This document shows, piece by piece, positions 37,641 through 44,471 of a DNA stretch of 64,000 bases. Location: positions 172,475 through 236,474 of the forward strand of contig JAILNS010000031.1 in the NCBI GenBank assembly GCA_024691305.1, given 5' to 3'. The stretch is from Lachnospiraceae bacterium. GTDB taxonomy: Bacteria > Bacillota > Clostridia > Lachnospirales > Lachnospiraceae. Each line of letters opens with the position of its first letter. Positions within the stretch are counted from its first letter, which is position 1. The position numbers and the translations under genes are program-made. Below the pieces are notes generated by a model, which saw nothing but the letters and a program-made list of their open reading frames with translations, was not told the origin of the DNA and did not search any database.

Positions 37641-38276
37641 ATGACAGACAGAATAGATGTGTTCATTCAAAACAGCATACGTATAAGGACTGAAAAAGGT
37701 AATATTTATGTGGATCCGTTTAGGATGAGAGAGGAACCGCACGATGCAGCTTTCGTACTGATAACCCATGATCATTATGATCATTTTTCTCCGGAGGATA
37801 TCGCTAAAGTTGCATGTGACGATACGGTTATGGTAGTACCTGAGAAGATGTCGGGTAAGGCCGCTGAAGTACATACTTATGTTAAAGAGATACAGACCGT
37901 TACACCTGGTATATCTGAAACTATAGACTGGCTTGATATTGAGACAGTACCTGCATATAACAAACTAAAACCTTTTCATCCTAAGTCTGCAGGCTGGGTA
38001 GGATACATACTCACTGTTTGGGGAGAACGTATCTATATCGCAGGTGATACCGATGCTACACCGAATGCAGAGTCTGTTAAATGTGATGTGGCACTTATTC
38101 CGATAGGAGGAACATACACTATGGATGCCAGGGCCGCAGCGGGTCTTATTAATACTATGAAACCCAGAGTTGCCATTCCCGTGCACTATGGGGATATCGT
38201 TGGGAAACCGGAGGATGCGGATGCTTTTGCAAAACTTGTAGATGACGATGTGAGAGTGGAAGTGAAGATCGGATAG
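37641..38276 (+). CDS. MBL-fold metal-dependent hydrolase (UlaG-like)
   Basis: 211 residues. Metal ligands HDHYDHF, then IAGDTDATP and the late IPVHYGD define the metallo-beta-lactamase fold of the UlaG/YtkL-like group. Substrate unknown. RBS GGGGGAAA. Confidence 0.85.
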   Translation: MTDRIDVFIQNSIRIRTEKGNIYVDPFRMREEPHDAAFVLITHDHYDHFSPEDIAKVACDDTVMVVPEKMSGKAAEVHTYVKEIQTVTPGISETIDWLDIETVPAYNKLKPFHPKSAGWVGYILTVWGERIYIAGDTDATPNAESVKCDVALIPIGGTYTMDARAAAGLINTMKPRVAIPVHYGDIVGKPEDADAFAKLVDDDVRVEVKIG

Positions 38277-38286
38277 TGAGATCAGA

Positions 38287-38919
38287 TCATAAGATGCTGT
38301 CTGCAGGTTCCGCAATAATATCAGTCAGGACATAGGGCAGTATATCCTCGGGAACCGATTCCGGATTTATCCATTCATCGATCCGGTCTTCGGGAAGTAT
38401 AAGAGGCATCCTGTCATGGAAGCGTCTGATCTCAGCTGAAGGCTCTCTTGTAAGTATCGCAAATACAGGAAAGTCATTTTCAAATCTGTAGAGTCCGCAT
38501 AAATATGTGATAGTTGAACCCAAAGGCTGAAACATGTATTTGTCGCCGGTTATGGTCTTACCGTCTGCGGATGTGAAATGCTCCCATTCAAAATACCATG
38601 ATGATGGAACTATACATCTGTGCGATCTCCAGTCGTCTTTAAACATGGGCTTATCCGCAGCTGTTTCACTTCTTGCATTTACAACGGGCTTGTTGCTCTT
38701 TGGTAGAGTGTAACCCCATTTCATGGGAAAGGCCGATCGGTTACCGTGTCTGTCAGGAGCTATGACCGGAACGATATCTGTGGGTCTTACTTCTCCGGAA
38801 GTTATGATGGGTTTTGCCATGGTGTGAATGATCCTGTCCGCCAGAGCAGAATTTTTAACCTTATGTGATATGTCCGCAAATGCCGGAATGTCTTTTTCTA
38901 TATAGTAACGTGTACACAT
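38287..38919 (-). CDS. SRAP/HMCES-type DNA-crosslink protein (YedK family)
   Basis: 210 residues beginning MCTRYY, so Cys2 is available after Met removal to form the thiazolidine link with abasic DNA. The catalytic Asn (VNARSET), Glu (WYFEWE) and His (FHDRMP) are present. YedK proteins shield abasic sites in single-stranded DNA. The gene is divergent from an SGNH hydrolase with 30 bases between the starts. A nearby GAACGAGTTC is not spaced as a LexA box. Confidence 0.92.
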   Translation of the reverse strand: MCTRYYIEKDIPAFADISHKVKNSALADRIIHTMAKPIITSGEVRPTDIVPVIAPDRHGNRSAFPMKWGYTLPKSNKPVVNARSETAADKPMFKDDWRSHRCIVPSSWYFEWEHFTSADGKTITGDKYMFQPLGSTITYLCGLYRFENDFPVFAILTREPSAEIRRFHDRMPLILPEDRIDEWINPESVPEDILPYVLTDIIAEPADSIL

Positions 38920-38949
38920 TTGAACGAGTTCTCCTTTGAGGTATTATCA

Positions 38950-39585
38950 ATGAAAACTGTACTTTGCTACGGCGACTCAAATACATTTGGTTATATCCCT
39001 GAGACAGGGATGCGTTATCCAAGAGATGTAAGGTGGCCCGGAAGGCTGCAGGATATCCTCGGAGAAGATTATCTTGTAGTCGAAGAGGGGTGTAACGGCC
39101 GGACTACAATTTATGACGATCCGGTCGACGGTTGGAAGAACGGACTTGATTATCTTAAACCGTGTCTTAACTCGCATAAACCGATCGATATCGTGATCCT
39201 TATGCTCGGGAGTAACGACCTTAAATCAACCTTCGGACTTACAGCTGAAAAGATAGCTGAAGGTGCAGGTATACTCGTTGATATTATACAAAGTTTCACC
39301 GAAGAGAAACAGGGTTATGTACCTAAGATCGTTCTTGTATCACCGCCGCAGATAGGAGCCGATATACGATCTTCCGGATTTTACGGTGCATTTCTTGACA
39401 GTGCCATAGAAGAGTCAAAACGCTTTCCAAAGTTTTATCAAAAGGTTGCAAATGATAAGGGCTGTATCTTCTTTGATGCGGCAAGATATGTGTACCCGTC
39501 CAAAACAGATTCACTGCATCTGACGCCCGAGGGCCATGTAACTTTGGCATCTAAACTCGCAGAGCTGGAAGTATTTCGTATTTAA
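38950..39585 (+). CDS. SGNH/GDSL hydrolase
   Basis: 211 residues from ATG 38950. Blocks I, III and V are visible: CYGDSNTFGY (Ser nucleophile in GDS), LGSNDL and SLHLTPEGH. Length and blocks match small bacterial arylesterase/acyl-ester hydrolases. No signal peptide. The 3' end overlaps the convergent small gene by 35 bases. Confidence 0.87.
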   Translation: MKTVLCYGDSNTFGYIPETGMRYPRDVRWPGRLQDILGEDYLVVEEGCNGRTTIYDDPVDGWKNGLDYLKPCLNSHKPIDIVILMLGSNDLKSTFGLTAEKIAEGAGILVDIIQSFTEEKQGYVPKIVLVSPPQIGADIRSSGFYGAFLDSAIEESKRFPKFYQKVANDKGCIFFDAARYVYPSKTDSLHLTPEGHVTLASKLAELEVFRI

Positions 39586-39775
39586 ACACATCATCTATAT
39601 TGTCATAGTCTGTATTATCCGTTTCGAAATTACAGGTTACATCGTCTATGGCCTCATCATATCCGGTCAGAGCAGCAAAAGGAGCAAACTGTGCCGCACG
39701 GTTTAGCATGGACATATGCGGTCTTGTCTTTGAACGGTAATGCTTGTGATCGATTATGGAACTGTAGTCATTCAT
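39551..39775 (-). CDS. YolD-like small partner of the Y-family polymerase
   Basis: 74 residues with the conserved NRAAQFAPFAALTGYDEAI motif of short proteins that sit directly after UvrX/DinB-like polymerase genes in Firmicutes. ATG overlaps the polymerase stop by four bases. Probably an accessory factor of the polymerase. Confidence 0.8.
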   Translation of the reverse strand: MNDYSSIIDHKHYRSKTRPHMSMLNRAAQFAPFAALTGYDEAIDDVTCNFETDNTDYDNIDDVFKYEILPALRV

Positions 39776-41268
39776 GCCTTATGTCCTCCTATCTGGTTGT
39801 TTCTTTCCCTTGTCATGGCTCCGTCCAGGAAATTTGTCCCTTTAAGTATCGCATTTTTGCCGAAACGTTTTTTTATATCGATCGTTGCCAGCTGAAGAGA
39901 CTTTTCTTTGGCGAGAAGTTCGTTTTCCAGGGCTCTTTTTTCTTCTTCTTTGGCATAGTCTGTAAATAAGTCCAGTTGTTCATAGAGATTTTCAGTTGCT
40001 ATATCATTTTCCGGCGTAACTCTGTCGGCACAGATATTAACACGTCGTATGTACAGCTTTCTGTCGGTTATCCGGTTGTACAGATCAAGTACGGCGCCTG
40101 TTATTATGCGTGATGAAGAGGTATATTTCTCTAAGTTTACGGTTCCGTGTGCATGTTTCGGGACAGGTCTGCCATACCAGTCAAAATGCAGTTCGCCTTT
40201 ATATGATGCAAGAATATCAGGATCTTTGATGCTTTCATATCCGATCGTTAAGACCATCCGGTCGGTAATTAACTGCTTATATACAAGATCAAGAGCCAGA
40301 AGGTCGCTCATTTCGCGCACGATAATAGCGGCTTCGTCATATGCATAAGGTCTCGTGAGTACCTGACCCGAACTTAAACTCCTGATCTCGGGTTTGTACT
40401 GCTTGATATATTCTATCGTGCAGGGTTCCCATCCCCAGGCATGGTCTATCAGGAGCTCCGCATTTATCCCGAAAGCCTTGTACAGATTTGACTCGCACAG
40501 TTCGGAATATAAGGCCACATCCCCCATGGTATGAAGCCCAAGTCTGTCAAGGCGTCTGGCGGTTCCTCCTCCGATACGCCAAAAATCAGTGATGGGAGTG
40601 TGGTTCCATAATTTCCTGCGGAAGCTCATTTCATCAAGTTCCGCGATGCGTACCCCGTCGTTGTCTGCAGGCATGTGTTTGGCGACGATGTCCATTGCAA
40701 CCTTACACAGGAACATATTGGTTCCGATGCCTGCGGTGGCGGTTATACCGGTAGCGGATAAAACGTCGCGTATAATAGTGATGGCAAGTTCGTGTGGTGT
40801 CATACCGTATATGTTCAAATAAGCCCCCACATCCATAAAAACTTCATCGCATGAATATACATGGATATCTTCCGGAGCGATATATTTTAAATATATCCGG
40901 TATACATCGGTGCTGTATTTCATATACAGAGCCATACGCGGACAGGCGATGATATAATCAAGCTTAAGCCCCGGGTCTTCATTAAGCTGTGAGGTAATAA
41001 ATGACCTGCCATGGAATCTATGGTATGGTGCATTATCCAGACGCTGTGCATTTAGAACATTTACAGCCTGTATTACTTCAAAAAGTCTGGGTCTGCCCGG
41101 GATACCGAAAGTTTTAAGTCCTGCGGATACAGCCAGACATATAGTCTTGTCGGTACGCGAACTGTCTGCGACCACAAGGTTTGTATCAAGCGGATCAAGT
41201 CCCCGTTCGACGCATTCAACGGAGGCATAGAAACTCTTAAGGTCGATCGCAATATAAATATGTTCCAT
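39772..41268 (-). CDS. Y-family DNA polymerase (UmuC/UvrX-like)
   Basis: 498 residues. The catalytic acidic residues are in IAIDLKSFYASVE and SCDEVFMDVG; a helix-hairpin-helix thumb (GGGTARRLDRLGLHTMGDV) and little-finger domain follow. It should carry out translesion synthesis. The promoter just upstream contains a LexA box, so SOS control is predicted. Co-transcribed with the YolD-like gene. Confidence 0.93.
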   Translation of the reverse strand: MEHIYIAIDLKSFYASVECVERGLDPLDTNLVVADSSRTDKTICLAVSAGLKTFGIPGRPRLFEVIQAVNVLNAQRLDNAPYHRFHGRSFITSQLNEDPGLKLDYIIACPRMALYMKYSTDVYRIYLKYIAPEDIHVYSCDEVFMDVGAYLNIYGMTPHELAITIIRDVLSATGITATAGIGTNMFLCKVAMDIVAKHMPADNDGVRIAELDEMSFRRKLWNHTPITDFWRIGGGTARRLDRLGLHTMGDVALYSELCESNLYKAFGINAELLIDHAWGWEPCTIEYIKQYKPEIRSLSSGQVLTRPYAYDEAAIIVREMSDLLALDLVYKQLITDRMVLTIGYESIKDPDILASYKGELHFDWYGRPVPKHAHGTVNLEKYTSSSRIITGAVLDLYNRITDRKLYIRRVNICADRVTPENDIATENLYEQLDLFTDYAKEEEKRALENELLAKEKSLQLATIDIKKRFGKNAILKGTNFLDGAMTRERNNQIGGHKA

Positions 41269-41326
41269 AATGCAGCCTCCCTGTCTACAGTTTCACGGAT
41301 CCCGGGATCAATGGGGTGTGAAATAC

Positions 41327-41355
41327 ATTATCGAACATACGTTCTGCATTGTCAA
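41327..41355 (-). promoter_or_regulatory. SOS promoter of the Y-polymerase gene with embedded LexA box
   Basis: On the minus strand TTGACA (41350-41355) and GATAAT (41327-41332) are separated by exactly 17 bases. The spacer holds the palindrome CGAACATACGTTCT when read on the + strand (41332-41345), which fits the Firmicute LexA consensus GAAC-N4-GTTC. LexA bound here would block RNA polymerase. Confidence 0.85.
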
Positions 41356-41372
41356 GGGAGCGATGTCACTTT

Positions 41373-41405
41373 TTTCAATTTAATTTCAATCTATGGGGGT
41401 ATAAT
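41373..41405 (+). promoter_or_regulatory. Promoter and direct-repeat operator of the OmpR-type regulator gene
   Basis: Two TTTCAAT copies (41373-41379 and 41384-41390) with 11-base spacing overlap the -35 region and end ten bases before a perfect TATAAT (41400-41405). There is no good -35. This is the usual layout of a PhoB/OmpR-type activated promoter and suggests autoregulation. The same repeat pair lies before the tannase-like gene. Confidence 0.65.
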
Positions 41406-41429
41406 AGAATTATTCAAAGAGGACCGGGG

Positions 41430-42125
41430 GTGGCAAAGATAAAACTTCTTTTGGCTGAAGATGAAAAAAGAATGGCAGATGCTTTGACGGAACTGTTAAA
41501 GATAGAAGGGTATGACGTCGACCGGGTATCTGACGGAGAAGCGGCACTTGATGCACTTCTTGACGGTACTTATGATGTTACGGTCTTAGATGTCATGATG
41601 CCCAAAATGAACGGATACAAGGTCGCAGACCGTGCCAGAAAAGAAGGTATATCCACGCCGATCCTTATGCTTACCGCCAAAAGTGATCTGGATGATAAGG
41701 TCATGGGTCTTGATGCGGGAGCCGATGATTATCTGACCAAGCCCTTTATGACTAAGGAACTCCTTGCGCGTCTTCGCGCACTGACCAGAAGAAATACGGG
41801 ATATCAGGAAGATGCACTGACATTTGGTGACATCATAATAAATAAGAGAAACGCCGAACTTACATGTACGGGTGGCTCACAGTCCGTAAGACTTGGTGAA
41901 AAAGAGTATCGTATCCTTGAATATATGATCATGAACAAGGGACAGATCCTTACCAGAGAACAGCTTGCCTCAAAAATCTGGGGATATGACAGCGAGTCCG
42001 AGTACAATAACGTGGAAGTGTATATGTCTTTTACCAGAAAAAAACTTGCTTTTGTGGATGCCAAAACTACGATCAAGGCTATACGCGGTATAGGATATGA
42101 ACTGAGGTGCCCGGATGTTTCGTGA
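41430..42125 (+). CDS. OmpR-family response regulator
   Basis: GTG 41430 follows AGAGGA and fits the promoter 25 bases upstream. The 231-residue protein has a receiver domain with phospho-acceptor Asp54 (VLDVMMP) and a C-terminal winged helix of the OmpR/PhoB type. It overlaps its sensor kinase by 11 bases. Confidence 0.93.
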   Translation: MAKIKLLLAEDEKRMADALTELLKIEGYDVDRVSDGEAALDALLDGTYDVTVLDVMMPKMNGYKVADRARKEGISTPILMLTAKSDLDDKVMGLDAGADDYLTKPFMTKELLARLRALTRRNTGYQEDALTFGDIIINKRNAELTCTGGSQSVRLGEKEYRILEYMIMNKGQILTREQLASKIWGYDSESEYNNVEVYMSFTRKKLAFVDAKTTIKAIRGIGYELRCPDVS

Positions 42126-43371
42126 GACAAGAACCAGGATCATACTTGCCATAATGACGGTAGCCATACTGCTTCTTGCAGCGACTCTTGGTACCGTCTA
42201 TGTGTCCAGTTATAATTCCCTTAAAAAAGAAAATATGGAGATGCTAAAACGGTATGTGGAGATATATTCGCTTGAAGCATTGCCCGGGGAGAATATACCG
42301 GCACCACCGGAGGGAAGAGCAGATCCGGAAGGAAATCTGTTTGATCTGTCGAGCTTTTATTCGGTCGCAATATCAGATGACGGAGAGATTCTTGCCGTAG
42401 ATACCGGAAGAAACGGATCATACACAAAAGAGGATATTATAGCGCTTTCCGAAAGCATCCCCCGGGTATGGAGCGGAACGGGGACTCATTCTCATTATAT
42501 ATTCTGTGTGGAGCACAGAGACGGATATGTTCTGAAGGCCTTCATGGATATAGCACTTACTCAAAACAGCATGGGCAAGGTTCTCATAAATGCCGTGATA
42601 GCCGGTGTGATCGCCGTATGTGCGTTATTTTTTGTTGCTTTGTTTTTTGCACATATGATAGTAAGACCACTCGAAGAAAATGATATCAAACAAAAGCAGT
42701 TCGTATCTGATGCGGGGCATGAGTTAAAGACTCCGATATCCGTAATAAGCGCCAATGCGGAGCTTCTTGCAAGGCAGACAGGAGACAATGAATGGTTAAA
42801 CAACATTCAGTATGAGAATGAGAGAATGGGTAATCTGGTCAGGGAACTGCTCGATCTTTCAAGGGCAGAAAACAAGACCGTACCGTTTGAAAACGTTGAC
42901 TTATCAAAACTCACGCAACAGGAAGTATTGCCTTTTGAAAGTATCGCATTTGAGAATGGACTTATGATAGAGACACATATAGAAGAGGGTGTTACTGTCA
43001 AAGGAAACCGTGGCCAGTTAGGACAACTCATATCGATACTTACCGATAATGCCATAAGTCATACCGACGCACAAAGAAGCACATCCTCTGACGTTGTTTC
43101 GGATCTTACGGTAAATATAAGGTTAAAAAAGGATCACAGACATGCTATACTTTCTGTGAAAAATATGGGAGAAGCTATCCCCGAAGATGTGCGTGAGAGG
43201 CTGTTTGACAGATTTTATAAGACAGATGAAGCAAGAGAAGATAACGGCGGTCACTACGGGCTTGGCTTATCTATCGCAAAGGCTATCGTGACTGCGCACA
43301 AGGGTACGATAAATGTTGAATGTCCCGATGGATTTATTGTTTTTTGCGTAAGACTCCCGATCGAAAGATAA
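42115..43371 (+). CDS. Membrane sensor histidine kinase
   Basis: 418 residues. Two membrane segments (about 9-30 and 163-185) flank an extracellular loop of about 130 residues. The HisKA domain has His202 in DAGHELKTP, and the ATPase has N, G1 and G2 boxes (DNAISHT and GLGLSIAKAI). It lacks a clear HAMP. It is the partner of the preceding regulator; its signal is unknown. Confidence 0.92.
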   Translation: MFRETRTRIILAIMTVAILLLAATLGTVYVSSYNSLKKENMEMLKRYVEIYSLEALPGENIPAPPEGRADPEGNLFDLSSFYSVAISDDGEILAVDTGRNGSYTKEDIIALSESIPRVWSGTGTHSHYIFCVEHRDGYVLKAFMDIALTQNSMGKVLINAVIAGVIAVCALFFVALFFAHMIVRPLEENDIKQKQFVSDAGHELKTPISVISANAELLARQTGDNEWLNNIQYENERMGNLVRELLDLSRAENKTVPFENVDLSKLTQQEVLPFESIAFENGLMIETHIEEGVTVKGNRGQLGQLISILTDNAISHTDAQRSTSSDVVSDLTVNIRLKKDHRHAILSVKNMGEAIPEDVRERLFDRFYKTDEAREDNGGHYGLGLSIAKAIVTAHKGTINVECPDGFIVFCVRLPIER

Positions 43372-43398
43372 GAAACAGGGATTGGAAGTTACGATCTG

Positions 43399-44085
43399 AT
43401 GTCGGATCATGTTATAGGCAAGGCATTTTATAAATCCATACCCGTTATGGCGGGATACGTTGTTTTAGGGATAGGATTCGGTATACTCATGCGGGATGCG
43501 GGGTACGGACTTATCCTTACGTTATCAATGAGTCTGTTTGTTTTTGCGGGATCGATGCAGTATGTGGGTGTCGGACTGCTTACGGGCGGAGCGTCGGTCA
43601 TAAATGTGATACTTACGACGATCATGGTCAATGCAAGACATCTGTTCTATAGCATATCCATGATAGATAAATATAAGGATGCGGGTAAATATAAGCCATA
43701 TATGATATTCGCCCTGACAGATGAAACATATTCTCTTCTTTGTGACGGTGATACACCAAAAGGCGCAGATCCTAACCGTTACAGATTCTATGTATCCATG
43801 TTTAATCAGTGTTACTGGGTTATCGGCAGTGTTCTCGGAAATCTTCTCGGTACGGTTTTGCCTTTTCCCACCACGGGTATAGAGTTTTCGATGACGGCAC
43901 TTTTTGTTGCCTCTTTTACCGAACAGTGGTTAAGTTCCAAAGACCATATTCCTGCCGTTACGGGAATTGCATGTACGCTGTTTAGCCTGGTCATATTCGG
44001 ACGAGACAATTTTCTTATACCGTCAATGCTTCTCATTACACTTGTCCTTACTCTTCTCAGGAAGAGAAAGGAGGCGGATACATGA
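43399..44085 (+). CDS. azlC: AzlC-family branched-chain amino acid exporter subunit
   Basis: 228 residues with AzlC hallmarks: FVFAGSMQYVGVGLLTGG, then VNARHLFYSIS and LTDETYSL. It forms a two-part exporter with AzlD. It starts 27 bases after the kinase gene and overlaps azlD by four bases. Confidence 0.92.
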   Translation: MSDHVIGKAFYKSIPVMAGYVVLGIGFGILMRDAGYGLILTLSMSLFVFAGSMQYVGVGLLTGGASVINVILTTIMVNARHLFYSISMIDKYKDAGKYKPYMIFALTDETYSLLCDGDTPKGADPNRYRFYVSMFNQCYWVIGSVLGNLLGTVLPFPTTGIEFSMTALFVASFTEQWLSSKDHIPAVTGIACTLFSLVIFGRDNFLIPSMLLITLVLTLLRKRKEADT

Positions 44086-44393
44086 ATCCCTCGGTCATCG
44101 TTTTGGCAATGGCGGTTACGACCGCACTCATAAGAGCATTGCCTTTTTTGGTGTTCAGAAAGAATATTCCTCCATATATTACATATCTGGGACAAGTGCT
44201 CCCTTCGGCTATCATAGGGATGCTTGTTGTCTATTGCCTAAAGGACACAAATATAATGATCCATCCGTTTGGACTGCCGGAGCTTATAGCAGTGATCTGT
44301 GTGGTCACTCTTCAGGTTTTTAAGCGAAATTCCCTGATAAGTATCCTGGGTGGGACAGTTATCTATATGCTTCTTGTTCAGATGGTCTTTTGA
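44082..44393 (+). CDS. azlD: AzlD-family branched-chain amino acid exporter subunit
   Basis: 103 residues, about four membrane segments, with the family motif TALIRALPFLVF and YLGQVLPSAIIG. ATGA overlap with azlC. Whether azlCD is controlled by the adjacent two-component system is not shown by sequence. Confidence 0.9.
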   Translation: MNPSVIVLAMAVTTALIRALPFLVFRKNIPPYITYLGQVLPSAIIGMLVVYCLKDTNIMIHPFGLPELIAVICVVTLQVFKRNSLISILGGTVIYMLLVQMVF

Positions 44394-44405
44394 AAATTTA
44401 ATCTT

Positions 44406-44453
44406 TTTCAATCTAATTTCAATATTCCTCCTGTAGCATATGTTCAACATATG
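44406..44453 (+). promoter_or_regulatory. Direct-repeat operator and palindrome before the tannase-like gene
   Basis: TTTCAAT is repeated at 44406-44412 and 44417-44423 with 11-base spacing, inside the same larger match (TTTTTCAATYTAATTTCAAT) as at 41.37 kb. TAGCAT at 44434 is a poor -10 at nearly the same distance. It is followed by a perfect palindrome CATATGTT-C-AACATATG (44437-44453), which would lie at the transcription start. Confidence 0.6.
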
Positions 44454-44471
44454 ATAAAGGAGGAGTTTATC

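Noticed and set aside
38922..38931. GAACGAGTTC between the SRAP and SGNH genes as a LexA box
   Set aside because: The half sites are two bases apart rather than four, which does not fit the Firmicute LexA operator.
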